NCBI GenBank assembly: GCA_963970005.1
Contig: CAXAMN010021001.1
Span: 731,728-795,727, forward strand
Direction: 5' to 3'
Source: Durusdinium trenchii
Taxonomy: Eukaryota; Sar; Dinophyceae; Suessiales; Symbiodiniaceae
DNA length: 64,000 bases
Shown here piece by piece: positions 10,420 through 22,240 of this stretch. The notes below the pieces were generated by a model. It saw only the letters and a program-made list of their open reading frames with translations, did not search any database and had not been told where the DNA came from. Position 1 is the stretch's first letter. Every line of letters begins with the position of its first letter. A program made the translations under genes and the position numbers.

Positions 10420-12965
10420 GTGGGTATACTAAGTGGAAGATAGGGGGAGTTCAGTTGGGTCAAAACTGCATCAAATCAAAGATCATCTAGCAGTTCCAAA
10501 GGGGACCACTTCTTTGGACTCCCCATTTCAAAGCCATGGAGCCTTGAAGGTGGGAAAGAAGACCTGGTGCATTTTCATGACGAAAGTACCATCGGACCAT
10601 CGGAAGTACCATCCCATCAGTGTGCCAGGTGGGTGCATATTAACATAGGGAGACCTCTCAAAGACCCCCTGGAAGGAGTAGAATATACATTGGTTGGGGG
10701 CCTGGGGGTCTCCCTATTAACATGCACAGCCAGGTGTTGAATTCTGCAAGAGTTGTTTTCTTGGATTCACGTCGCCAGGTTCCGACTATGGTGGAACATC
10801 CAGGTTCAACTGCACAGGATAGTTTTGCAGAATTCACCAATTTTTCAGCTGGGGAACCCACAAGATTGGCCCAATAGACGATACTTAAGAATACTTAAGA
10901 TACATTATCGAGTTATGATATGCTTGCGTCCATGTTGGCTCGCTCTTTTCAAGGTGTGTCAAACACCAGCGTGCCCTTCTAGACCCAACACCGGGGGGTT
11001 GGGGCTGCCCTGGTGGCACCTGCAGCCGCACCCCCAAGCGTTTGCCCTGCAGTGAGGAGGCGAAGGTTGACCCCATTCACTGAGCCTGTTGTGTTGCATC
11101 TGCTCACACAGAGAAAGGGAGAGAGAGAGAGAGAGAAAGGGAGAGAGAGAGAGAGAGAAAGGGAGAGAGAGAGAGAAGCTGGAAGATTGGGGGCATCACC
11201 CAGGGCCCCAGTTGCTGGGGTGTCATGGGGTGTCCACAGCCCTTAGAGGTTCAGGGGGATCCATCAACCACCTCGACTGGGGTTCTGGATCTCTTTGGCC
11301 GAGAGAACACATGACCCCGGCAGTTCGCCCAACCGGATCGTCGCCGTCGAATTCCACGGACATCGGACAACTAATAAGCGAGACATCGGACTAATAGGGG
11401 GGTTGTTTGGACCAGCTTCCAAGACGTGTAGGACCAGTTTCTCATCGTATGTAGGACCACGGATGTGTAGGACCACCTGGAGCGGTTCCGAACCCGTTCA
11501 CAGTTGCCCGATTCGGGTGAACCTGAGGCCGTGCGATATGGCATGATGAACCTCCAAAATGAGGATGACAGGCGAGCTGGAAAACGGCGCACGCTGGTGC
11601 CGAAGCCAGCTGTGAAAAACGGGGATAGTCCACTCAAACCAGCTGAGGATAGCCTACTGGGGAAAAGAAACATGCAGCGTTCCAGCTCTTTGACATTCTT
11701 AGGCCTTGACAAGAACCAAACAGTAAGAATCGATGATGTTATCAGGACTCAAGGGTTTTGAGGAGGGGCTGTTGGATTCATTTTCTTTCAATTGGGGAAG
11801 TTTGTTTCCTTTAAACAGTGGCTTCTTAGGGGAATCAAGAGAAAGCTCAGGCTTACAAGGATGTACGTGAGCCGACCAGATGTACCTAGGCTGTTGGTGT
11901 TGTTTTCGATCAGATCATGTCATTTGGTGGATGGCCCTTCGCACAGGATGGCTGCTTCCATGCCTGCGTTGTCTTCCAAGAAGTTGGGGCCCCAGAAGTC
12001 GGTGGGTCGCCCTGGGTATTGGGGTGAATCACCCATTGTATTGGGGAAGATGTTCTTCCTGGCAATGTATTGCCCATTGGATCCCATTGGTTTGACTGTT
12101 TTTTTTTGTTTTGTTTGTGTTGCTTTATTTGTTGAGTCGAGAGGGGAATATGATCATAAACTTATATAGTCATAAACTTATATTATACACACATAATCAT
12201 ATATACATGCATACATATATATAATTATATATAGTTTTAGTGATACATGCATTTTTCACGGTATATTTATTGCCCGGTTCCTGGACAGAACAGCAGATCC
12301 AAGTCTCAGAGTCTTAGAGACCCTGCTGACAAGGTAGCAAGCTGACAAGCCCTTTCAATCTTGTTCTCAAGGTAGTTCTGGTTTTGTATTTTTGTTGAGC
12401 CTTCAAGGATGATGTTGATAGAACAGGATCCAATAAGATCCAGCATGCGATTTCGGTGAAGGTAGATGGTAGTTGAAGGAAGGCACGTGGAATCTGGGTT
12501 GGACATGATTGCACACCATATATTATATATAGAGAACACTGTAGACGACTTGCAGGTGTGGTTTGTAGACCAGTTGAGACTTGAGGGGTGCTAGTCCCTG
12601 GTGGGAGTTGAGACATTCCTACTGAATGATAAGCCACTTCCTAGCAATCCGAGCGAGAGACTCGTTCACTGGAAGGACCAAGGCCTTCGGTTCCAAAGGT
12701 TCCGAGGTTGGAACATGGGACAGACCTCCCGGGAGGGTTGGAACAGGGCACTGTAGATTATATTTCATCCCATATGACATTGAATGACATTGAAAAATCC
12801 TCGATCATTACATTGAGGGTTTAGTTATTCAATGAGTCTACAGAATCATTGCCAGGACCCCCAAGGGGTGGTTAATGGACACGCCGTAACCTCTAAGGGG
12901 CTATTAATGGACACCCGGAATCCGTGGTATAGACGTCCAGTCTCATGTCGTTCCGAGGTTGGCAG
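10420..12965 (+). other. Long channel intron
   Basis: Contains a GA-rich microsatellite (11110-11176). A + strand 85-codon frame at 11504-11761 includes EPEAVRYGMMNLQNEDD and a RSSS motif. That frame looks protein-like but is skipped by the phase-matched join 10419 to 12966, so it is either an alternative exon or chance. Nothing else recognised. Confidence 0.4.
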
Positions 12966-13069
12966 AGATCCCGATGAAGTTCATCAACTCCTTGGACCTC
13001 CCCTGTGTGGATGGCAAGGCCAAGAAGCGGACGACGGAGAGCCGAGCCGAGGAAGCGTGCACAGGGCGG
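12966..13069 (+). CDS. Channel exon, pre-IQ region
   Basis: 104 bp after acceptor GGTTGGCAG, ending at CGG|GTCGTG. It encodes IPMKFINSLDLPCVDGKAKK followed by a charged tail. The segment FINSLDLPxxDGK parallels the conserved L..xNMPLNxDG stretch in the C-terminal domain of calcium-type channels (family knowledge). Phase fits the previous exon and leaves phase 0. Confidence 0.6.
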
Positions 13070-13149
13070 GTCGTGGGCCGTTCGCCGTTGTGAGTTGAGT
13101 ACGCTAAGAGTTTTGCCAGACACTGGATGGGGACTCGCATCATTACCAT

Positions 13150-13211
13150 GTAGCTAAATCCTGGTAAATATATATATAATATATGCATATATTTTACCAG
13201 GATTTACCTAC
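13150..13211. repeat. 62-bp near-perfect hairpin
   Basis: Arms run from GTAGCTAAATCCTGGTAAAT to its imperfect reverse complement ending ACCAGGATTTACCTAC, around an AT-rich tip. It is foldback DNA inside the channel intron. Confidence 0.75.
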
Positions 13212-14415
13212 ATTGGGGTGGGTGAAACACGGGCCGGAAAAACTGATCCGCATGTTCATATGCTTTTTGCGTGGAATGTTGGGGTATGACACGTGCCCCA
13301 GACGGGGGGCGTCATGGATTTGTGTCGACGGCTTGGAGTTGGGTCCTGGGATAGACACTGTAGTGTTCTGGGACTAGACACAAGCATGGCGTGACCAGCC
13401 TTTTCTCACATCACATGTCGCCTTCCTCGAACTCTCATGCACGTCTTCGCGTTCCGGCCAAACACATCAGCAGTTTCCGGACTTCACCCCGTTCACATGT
13501 CCTTTTTCTTCCGCAAAAAGAAAGGCCAACGTTGTCTCTCGCCCCTTCCGAACAATGGATCCGCCGGACGTTGGATGCGCCAGACGTCGGCATCTCCAGA
13601 AATCCCAGCTTTGTTCTTAGGGCTCCTGGCCCACCTCCTGAGAACATGGTTGGGGTGGATTTGGGGGGTCTCACCACCTTCTAAGGAGATTCCCTTTTGG
13701 AAGTGGTCCAGGATGGCCGTCCAGCCAAGATGCTTCCAACGGACTGAGAAATCCAGCCCCCGACGGACTTCAAAAACCGAGAGAAGAGGAGCCCGGAAGG
13801 TGCCCCTTCATCGGGTCTGTGGAAAGATTCCTTGAAGCATGCTCACCCGTGAAGCATGCGTTGTTGGGGAACCAGCTTAGGGCCAAAATCAAAGGTACAT
13901 TATCATACATATCTTTAAACAAATTATTGCTATAATCATAATCGTATTAATTGGTGGTGGTTTTTGGACACCCCGAATCACCTCTAAGAAGCTATTTATA
14001 GACAGCTCAACTGGTGTCGGTCCTGGTGTACCAAACGGCGGAAGTCCAACCGGCTGGGTGGTGCGAGGATCGAACGACTGTTACAGGGCTGATGTATTAG
14101 GAACTGTTGGGCATAGTATGGACAATTCTATAGTGAAGTCAACCACCCTTTTCAGGGATTTCGTGGGCAGATGATGGTAGATGCCATGTTATTTCATGTT
14201 ATTTCAATCTATCTCTATCTCTCTCTCTCTATAATATATAATGTTCAGTTGAAGAAGTTGTCATGCTGCCTCCCTTCCAGTTTCCATCGGTTTGGGTGAG
14301 AGGCAGGGCGTTGGGCCCATGGCATCTCCAGGTGCACTTCCGAAATGCTTTACTTCAGGCTTTGTCCCCAGCCAGCTGCATGTCGCTGTGATGGGTTGTC
14401 TCATGTGTAGCCATT

Positions 14416-14670
14416 TTAGTTGGTTGGAGGCTTTGAAGCAGCAGTTTTTTGCAGCAGTCGTTTGAGGTCCTCAAGCTCTTGTGCCACCGATGGGACCCAG
14501 ATCTCATCGATGAGATCAAGCAGTTCGAGGCGAGCCTCCAGTTGCAGATGGTCCTGGGCGCGGCAAGTAATTAAGGCTTTGAGGGTGCAGAGCCCTTTTG
14601 GAGGGTCCAAGGATTCCCAGGGTGGATGAACTGTATCCAGTAAATGTAACTGTAACTGACACTGTTTCAT
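14416..14670 (-). CDS. Small - strand ORF, helical, unknown
   Basis: An 84-codon frame on the minus strand ends at TAA 14416-14418. Its C-terminal part (LEARLELLDLIDEIWVPSVA then QELEDLKRLLQKTA) is a convincing amphipathic or coiled-coil helix. The overlapping + frames are Ser/Arg-rich shadow sequence. The N-terminal 12 codons lie in a tandem duplication (TAACTGTAACTGA, twice near 14646-14691). No family recognised. It may be a lone exon or a retro-inserted fragment within the channel intron. Confidence 0.35.
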   Translation of the reverse strand: MKQCQLQLHLLDTVHPPWESLDPPKGLCTLKALITCRAQDHLQLEARLELLDLIDEIWVPSVAQELEDLKRLLQKTAASKPPTN

Positions 14671-14973
14671 ATTCCCATGTAACTGTAACTGATGCTGTTT
14701 AACTTATATAAACAATTCCAAGTATCACGGACTTTTGCAGAGATGCTGAGATGCAGCATGAGCTGAAGCCGGTTTCGATCCTTGCAAATCAACCATTATT
14801 ACCATTTCATGTGCACAAGTGAGTGGGAAAAGTATTTCTTTGAAGTCTGGTTTGTTCCACAAAGGTCTGAACTCCAATTGAGCCTTTCTTACTTCATATC
14901 CTTACCTCCAAATAAAGCTACACTTGCCTACAGTGTTCACACATCGCAGAGTGCACTCCTAGTTTGTGTCCAG

Positions 14974-15027
14974 GAGATGCTGGATGCAGAGACGGCGGAG
15001 AAGCTCAAGATGTCCGGGTCTTCCAGG
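14974..15027 (+). CDS. Channel exon, short helical segment
   Basis: 54 bp between acceptor GTGTCCAG and donor CCAGG|GTTGGC, phase 0 on both sides. It encodes EMLDAETAEKLKMSGSSR. It fits between the pre-IQ exon and the IQ-like exon by phase and strand. The sequence alone is not diagnostic. Confidence 0.45.
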
Positions 15028-18000
15028 GTTGGCAAATTGGGTGTTGCTTCACAAAAAGGGTGATTCACTATGATTGACTAGATATTTGGATGTTCCCCAA
15101 ACAAGGCAATGGGTGATTGCCCAGAACTGGGGAGTGTATGAATAACTGACTGGTGCGACGAAAGCAGGGAATGAGGGTGGCTGGATCCAATAGAATCTCT
15201 ATTGGGGGCTCAGCCACCCTTATTCCCTACTTTCGTCGCACCAGTCAGATGGGAGTGTCTGAATCGTGTGTTTGATCGGCTCTCCGGTTCCCGGGAGCCG
15301 ATCCGGACCGATTTCCGAGCAGATCGGAGGATCGGATGATCGCCTCCCTCACCAGTCTCCTGGGGTCGGACGAAGAACAGAGTGAGGGATGTGGCCTGGT
15401 TCACGCTGCTTGGAATTGTCTGGGCTTGGAGCCATTTTTGAGTGGGAGAAGAGGATACAGACACTCCAAGTTTTTTTCCAGATACCGATTTTTTGGAGAA
15501 TTGTAGAGAGTTGTAGTTGTAACCCCAAGATCGATCACAAAAACCCTCGTCGGTGGCGGCTACATTGGCCTTTGTTGGACGCTGGAGCATTTTTGAGGGC
15601 ACAACCTGCTGGAGCATTTTTGATTGTAACCTTTGTAGCAGCTTATTAAAGATCTAAAAACAATCGTTATATAATATATATATATATATCAAAAAGATAA
15701 CCATAACATACCATAACCATGCAGATATAATAAGCTCCAGCAAAGGTTACAATAAGCAGCTTCCATTGTAGCAGCTTTCTTGCCTTGCTGAGTCCGAACA
15801 AAGTCTGAAGAGTCCGAGTCCGGCCGCGGGATCTCGGCAAAGCTGACTGCTGAGGGGCAAGATCATGCAGTCTCGACAACAGCAACACCAGGCGGGACAC
15901 CGGGAGGCCACCGGTTTGATAGCATCGGTGTACCTCGCGTCGGGAGCTGTTGGGAGCTGGGTTCTCACAGACCCCAACCATCGTATGGAACAACATGAGC
16001 CAACAGCCAGACCCTTAAAACATGTTGAAGCCACGTAGTATCACCTGTATATCAACTATTACGCATACATGGATTGTTTTGGATCTGTTTGTTCCACTCA
16101 TCTTCGGAAGCTGGTTTTACAGCTCCTCAGATCGGCTCCGTGTGGAGCTCGTCCAGACACTCAGACTGGGACTGGCTATATTATGCTGGGGGTTTCAGAG
16201 GTCCGTATCGGCACATAACAGGACCATACATGAATTGCTTGGGTCCAAATGGGGTTCTCCAGGTCTTTTGCGATGCCACTGGCATTTGGCTGACCTACAC
16301 TCAGCTAAATTGTCCGCAACGAGAAGGGGCAATTGGTAGGAACCAGACTAAGAAACAATCAAATTATCTTATATATATAGAGATCCTCCAGCTGTAGAGG
16401 ATTTCTGGCATTGCTTGGAGCCAGTGGTTGCCTCATAACCTACTGGTGACTGCCTTGGCCATCGTGGTGGCCTCCAAGCATGTTGGGGAAGCACCAGCGA
16501 AGTGGGGAACTACTTTTCCAGACTCCTGTTTGTTGTGTAATATTCGGAGAAAAACTCACGTGGAAGTGTAATTGAATGGAAAACAGAAGACAATCACTTG
16601 GCTTGGTTTTCGGATTGGTCCAAGGAGCCATGCCATCCACTTCTTATTTCGAGTGGAGAAGTGGCCAGTGTGAGCCCCCAAAAGTGGCGTACGAGGGGTC
16701 ACATGTCGGGGTCCCATCCAGTGAGTGGATGTGACAGGGGCACCCCCTATCCTCCAAGTTTGGCACCCCGACATGGGCTTACTGGTACAAACTACTGGTA
16801 CAGATAATGATACCGCTGAGATCCAGGTCCTACTTCAACCGTCCCGGTGGGGTTTGACCCGGAAATGCTCAAAAACTATGCCATGTGTAGACATTTATGT
16901 TCATGTTCCACTGTGACGTGGATCCCAACCCCTAGCTTTTCTGGAGTCATTGTACATAGTGCCTCAAGCTACAATGGTTCTTTTGATTTTTAATGTGACA
17001 AACCATTCTACTTCGCTATTTTCTATACCTGCAACCTCAGGAAATTAATCGAAGGCCCCCCCTTAGCTCTGGGATTAGTTATTGGCAATTGGGGTTAATT
17101 GTCCAAAGTTGTGCAAAACCCTTGAGGGGTTGGATGACAAGAAGTTGTGCAAAATCACTTGGAAAAACTTGTAGAATTATATTAGCTCACCAGGGGGGTG
17201 GATAAATGATCAAGGGGGAAGGGAAGCAGAACGTGGAGAAACCATCTCAAAGGATAGAAAGAACTTACAGTAACTATTTGTGGATCAATAGTGTTATTTG
17301 TGTATTCGCGTTGATTCTGATTGAATGTTGCTTGTGATCTTGTTGCTTGTGATCTCGTTGACACTCAACCCCCTCAGATCAATTATGCTTGAATTTCTGA
17401 ACTCAGACCTCCAGCAGGTTAGAGACCAATAGTTGAGTTACCCCGGATTCAACAAATCAATGAATCCGAACTAGGGGGTAGAGGACCTCCCTCTAAGGCA
17501 GCAGGTATGATTTCCCCAATCCGGAAAGCCCGCCATCGGATCCAGGAAGGCACCGTGTCCATCAAGGAGACATGCCATTCGCATCGTTGTTTTTGGGAGC
17601 CGTGACGTAGATAGATGGTTCAGGACACTTGACTCGAAAACACACATGTTCCTTCTTCAGAGGCTTGGGAAAACATACATGTTTCAGATCAGGAGGAAGA
17701 GGATAGAAGAGGCAGATCGGTCAGTTTTCCGTCAAAAATTAAGCCAAGGCGTTGGAGAAAACCATTTCATACATGGTTTGGGGCTCAAAATCAGACCCTG
17801 AGGGTGGATGTGGCTGAAAAGTCAGACCCGGAAAACAGAGGGTTCAAGAGTTTGTGTTGCTTTGACCAATGGGTTTTAGAACCAGATGGACCCACTGCCA
17901 CACTCTAGGAACTTTGAATTTTGGGCCATGTAACGGTATGTATGTTTACCAGAACATGCACTGCCATGTGTACACTGCCATCTAAGACCAAAACATAGAA

Positions 18001-18214
18001 TAATTAGCTCATACCCCGAGCATACACACACACACAATTCATTACAAACTATACAGTATAACTATACATCTCAGGACGGATGTATATTGGGACTCTCACC
18101 CTTAATCTCCACTTGCTGGCATGACCATCCCACTGGCCGCTACCGAGGGTATACGTAGGCCGCACACCGCACCGGGGAGACCCTCTGCCCCCCCCGAGCA
18201 GATGCGCCGAAGAG
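15028..18214 (+). other. Channel intron with a foldback element
   Basis: Holds the 103-bp foldback at 15146-15248 and an AT microsatellite near 15670-15692. Other frames (15389-15649, 16022-16397) show no splice-bounded, protein-like stretch that I can support. Confidence 0.4.
15146..15248. mobile_element. 103-bp foldback (MITE-like or hairpin precursor)
   Basis: Arms start CTGACTGGTGCGACGAAAG and end in the reverse complement CTTTCGTCGCACCAGTCAG. They pair over about 49 bp with a few mismatches, leaving almost no loop. Flanks share GGGAGTGTxTGAAT (near 15131 and 15251), which may be an imperfect target duplication. If transcribed it would form one long hairpin RNA. Confidence 0.85.
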
Positions 18215-18347
18215 GCGGCGTTCGCTCCTCCGCCAGCAGAGGACCACGTCGCTGCGATGAAGATCCAGCAGATCGTCCGCGACCGACGTGGGAACGCTGA
18301 GCTTGATCGGCGCTGCGAGCGAGCGAGCCGCGAGCGCCGATCGGTCG
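18215..18347 (+). CDS. Channel exon with IQ-like motif (candidate)
   Basis: From acceptor AAGAG|GCGGCG the frame encodes AAFAPPPAEDHVAAMKIQQI and then VRDRRGNAELDRR. AAMKIQQIVRDRRG fits the calmodulin-binding IQ pattern (IQxxxRxxRG). An IQ motif at this place after EF/pre-IQ exons is what calcium- and sodium-type channels have. The donor may be at 18344 or 18348. The GC-rich base use stands out from the intron. It could also be an IQ motif of another protein. Confidence 0.45.
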
Positions 18348-18812
18348 GTGCGTGCGTGCGTGCGTGCGGGTGTTCAAGGCACCGGCACCAGTTCGGGCAG
18401 GTTGCATGGAAAGGAGATTCGGATGGCATCCTAGATTCTGACCATGCTGTTTGGGTGTCCATGGGTGTCCTGTCCCCGGACAGTGTAGTGTAGTAGGGTA
18501 GTCCAGCCAGGACAACCAGATGGTCGGATGGTCCTGGTAGATTCCAGCCAGGATTCTCAATATATTATGCAGAGTTGACCTTGCAATCTTCAATAAACAT
18601 CACGTGTTCTGCAAAGATGTGGCCCCCCCAAATCTCGGATGTCACTCCCTTCTTGTAGAGCCTAGACCCAGTCAGAGGATAGCCTTTCACATTTTTTTTT
18701 GGGGATTGATTACGAACAGGTTGGAGAAGATGAACCTTGATTTTCCTGGGAATCGAATGGCTCGGGACTCAGTATATAATCGCAAATCCGTATCCTCATC
18801 TTCCCTGCACAG

Positions 18813-18950
18813 ACGACCAGTCGGGCCGTCACCAGTCGGACCTCGGAAAGTTCCGTGGAAATCCGTGAGCATTTTGGTTGGTCGGAGCACCCTTCTTCAT
18901 GTGGGAGCGGGGAGAACGAGCGATTTGAAGGCGACAGCGACCCAGAGAGG
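18813..18950 (+). CDS. Possible channel exon, hydrophilic tail
   Basis: 138 bp between acceptor CCCTGCACAG and donor AGAGG|GTAGGT, open in one phase. It encodes a Ser/Thr/Glu-rich segment including SSVEIREHFGWSEHPSSCGS and ENERFEGDSDPER. Strong splice signals on both sides support an exon. Assignment to the channel rests only on strand and order. Confidence 0.4.
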
Positions 18951-21900
18951 GTAGGTGGTGGAGACGTCAATGGGTTTGCAGAAAAGAATTGAAAGATAGA
19001 GAAACTCACTGAGCATGGTGGAAGTTGATCACACATTCAGATTCACGTTGATCCATCATCCACCCACGCATACAAGAGACCTGTAGAAGGACCAAACCCA
19101 CTCCTCCACTCCTCCACTCCGTTCTCCCATGTATTCCAAGCCCAAACGCACCAAAAAACCGCATGCTGAGGAGGCATTGGCATGGTCTCGGTGCCTAGCA
19201 CTGGTGGCCCTCAACCAGGTGCTTGCCGCCGCGGGATTTGTGCGGATTGAACGCAGCTGCTTTCGGATCGACGATGATCAACTCGTCGAGTACGGTTGGA
19301 CCGGCAATTTGAGTACGCCGTACGCATACGGCAGCTGTGGGCTGCTGGACCCATTGCAGTTCGTGCATGGATCAACAAAAAGGAGCAAACTCATCCAGGA
19401 GTTCTCTTGCATGATGAGTTATCTGGGCAAAATGTGCGAAAACGAGCGCCCCAGAGTGCAGATGAGCATGGCAATTCAAAATAGGTCTTCCACCCACCTG
19501 ATTGTGTCGGGCGTCCCAGCTGCTTGTGCCCTAGGATTCGAACAAGCAATTGTTTTCATGGTCTTTACCACATGAGCCATTGTTTTATACGAAGGGTTTT
19601 TACTCACCACCAGGTCAACCATTCTTTCAATGGTCTTTGAAGGCAAACGGCTTTATCCATCCCAGCTCCCTCAGCTCCCTCCCTTTTCCGGTCGACCGGG
19701 TCCGCGGAACGAGAACCCCGCGTCCGGGACCGGACGGACCGGGACGCGGTCGGTCTCTGGTCGGAGCAGTTCGGAAGAGCTGGAGTCGCCGAGTCGCCGA
19801 GTCGCCATCAGATGAAGTGATGACGAGCCATCGCGTAGGGTTTGATTTTGGGCCAGAAAAAGGGGACTTCTGTCTTGTGAGTTGCAGATGGCAGATGAGT
19901 CATCCGATGATTGACAGTGAGAGTGGTGAACCCCAGTGACTTTGGCCAATTGCTGGTCGTTCTTGGCAAAGCTGAGTTTTTGGATGTTTTTGGCTTTTGG
20001 AGTATGATGAAACGGTTCTATTGGTATTTTCGCGTCTTCCCTGTGTTGCCTCTTTTATTGAATCCCATCATCATCCATCTAAGCATGTAGACTGTAGTCA
20101 CATAGACTTTTGGCTCTTTGTTTAAAACTGTTCTATATACGATCGCCATGTTTTCCCACATGCCGCATGCCGCAGTCATGGCGCCGCATGCGTCCGACTC
20201 GGGACCCACCAGGGGCCAACCCTGCCTTCCACGATGTGGTGAGCTAATCGCACGAGTCCCAGTGAGCTGAGGAGTGAGCGGAGGACGGGTGGACACAGGA
20301 CCAGGATCAAAAGGGGAAATACTTGAAAAAAGGACCTTCCTAGTGACCTAACTTGAGATCCCAGAATGGGGTCACGAAACGGCCTTGATAAGGTCACCCT
20401 ATCACGTCTACCAATCCTGAAGAGGTCACTGAGAAGGTCCTGGTATATAGTTACTTCAGTCTCAGTAGTTTTGAGTAATTGACATTTGATGATTTTGATG
20501 TGGGAATCCCTGTTGACCAAAAGCGAACCTTTTCTGTTGAAAATGAGATGTTCCTCATATGCTTAAAAGCACGAACGGTTTCGGTGTTTTGGACCCGCAG
20601 CAGACTGGTCTTTAGGGCCTAGAACCACTGACCCCTTGGAGGGTCCTTTCCTATTTTCAAAGGTGAACCAACTGAGCATAGCGCCGAACTCATGTCGTAC
20701 CGGTCACCGCGCTCCCGTGTCGCTCCGGTTCTGAGGTTCGCCAGTCTCGATGATTTCGCTCGCTGGATCATCCCATCCGACCTCCAACCATATCCTCAGG
20801 TTCGGTGGTCAGTCCTCCCTGGTACCCCAACCAATCCTGAACAAAAACATGAGGTAGACGGTGGATGAATGAATCCCCGTTGTTTTGGGGGGGGAACATG
20901 TAGAAACACGGAACTGGGGAAGATGTTTATACCTGCTAACCCCCAAATGGGTGTTGCTGGACCTGGAGTCAGGTCTTCAGGGACCCGTTCTTCCTCGCAC
21001 TGAGATCCGATGGAAGAAGCGTCACACGTCTTAAGCTTCAAACAGGTTTTGTCAAAGACGTCAATCTATAGAATTATATATAGGATATTTATCCCTGAGA
21101 AAAAGAAAAGATATAATGCATATATTATATATTTGCTCGGTCGGGTTCTAAATGCTACCAGATTTGTCATGGTGTTTCCCTCCTCTTCCATCCCATGTGT
21201 TCGCACAAGGTGACAGGAGAAAAGGAACATTTCGGCTTCCAAAGTGACGCAGATGTCTCAATTCGGCTCAGCGATGACGCGATGATTTCTCATTTCGGAG
21301 GGCCCGCCCTTTTCGGGAAATGTTGATCATATTGGGATCTTTGGGTCCAATTCGTTTGAAGCAACATGTTCTTTACTCAGTCCTCAAGTGGTTTCTTCGA
21401 TTGAAAGGTGACTTCTGTGAGGTGTTGGTTGATTTCCTGATTATTGGTGAAGAAGTGTTTTTAGTATATAGAGGTTTTAGTAACAGGCAACTGATGGTTT
21501 CCTGCTCCAATTGATTTACTGATTGCTTTAGCAGCTGTATTAGGATGTTGATCCGCGGTTAGCTTTTCTTTTTTTGCCCATAGAGTTTGAACGTGGATTC
21601 GCTGGGCAAGAATTTGTTCGAATAGTCACGGGCGCCCTGTGCGAATGTGTGCGGCCATTGGAATCGCCGCATGAGAGAAGCGAGGCTGAGATTGCGGAGA
21701 GTTTTGCAACAAATTGGTTGGCTTTTTTGCCACAAAGGCTCACTGATTCAGATGGCCGTCCAAGAAGCATGCGTACATATTAATTGGTGATTGCATGCTG
21801 GTGGACGTGTGATGTTGCTGAGGTGGCTGATCAGTAAAGGACAGTTCTTGAGACCAAGGGTATTAAACTCTGTGAATCAATGGTATTTACAAACTACTGA

Positions 21901-22141
21901 ATCAAAGGGTATGGACTCTGTGAATCAAACTAGTGCAAGAGTTTTGCATATCTTTGCAGAGGATCCAAAGGTCTGTGGAGTAGAGGATGACAGTACAGTT
22001 GTCGGCCACCTTTGGATGGACAAGAAGTCCCAGCACAGTTGTGTTAATGACTACTTGGGGGCCATGCTGCTGTAAACACAGCCAGGCCAGGCCCCTGTGT
22101 AGTGACAACGTGACAGGCAGCAGGAAAACGTTTGCTTTTCA
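18951..22141 (+). other. Unassigned region, few exon-like stretches
   Basis: A hydrophilic frame near 19670-19815 (SGRSSSEELESPSRR) and one at 21588-21750 (HERSEAEIAESFATNW) look protein-like but lack firm splice edges. The 148-codon frame at 19129 is not convincing. A CCCTAGGG-family relic lies at 20781-20830. Confidence 0.3.
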
Positions 22142-22240
22142 GGTTTGGCTGTTTTTTGTGTCTGCTTTTGTGGCAGGAGTTTTGACTGATCTGTGGATCA
22201 GTTTACTGATCTATTTGATCTGTCTCGAAAGCACCACTTG
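22142..22240 (+). CDS. Possible hydrophobic exon (rhodopsin helix A?)
   Basis: After a good acceptor (CTTTTCAG) the frame reads VWLFFVSAFVAGVLTDLWIS, a membrane-helix-like stretch. It is the only candidate for a first helix upstream of the helix B exon. T-rich intron DNA can imitate such helices, so this is weak. Confidence 0.2.

Larger units (their letters stand above)
13070..14973 (+). other. Channel intron with hairpins and mobile repeats
   Basis: Holds a 62-bp hairpin at 13150-13211, a CCCTAGGGCTCC-family copy at 13618-13690, and a GGTGGTTxxTGGACA-family copy at 13953-14009. A CT microsatellite lies near 14210-14232. A - strand frame at 14416-14670 is described separately. Confidence 0.4.

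Noticed and set aside
11013..11394. Two overlapping + frames rich in Arg/Glu
   Set aside because: They come from the GA microsatellite.
14401..14424. GTAGCCATTTT, partly like the dinoflagellate spliced leader (relict leader of a retro-inserted gene)
   Set aside because: Only 11 bases match and the following GGCTCAAG is absent. AGCCATTT-like words are common here (also near 33533).
19129..19575. 148-codon + frame
   Set aside because: Composition changes along the frame, two other frames are equally open, and no splice edges or motif support it.
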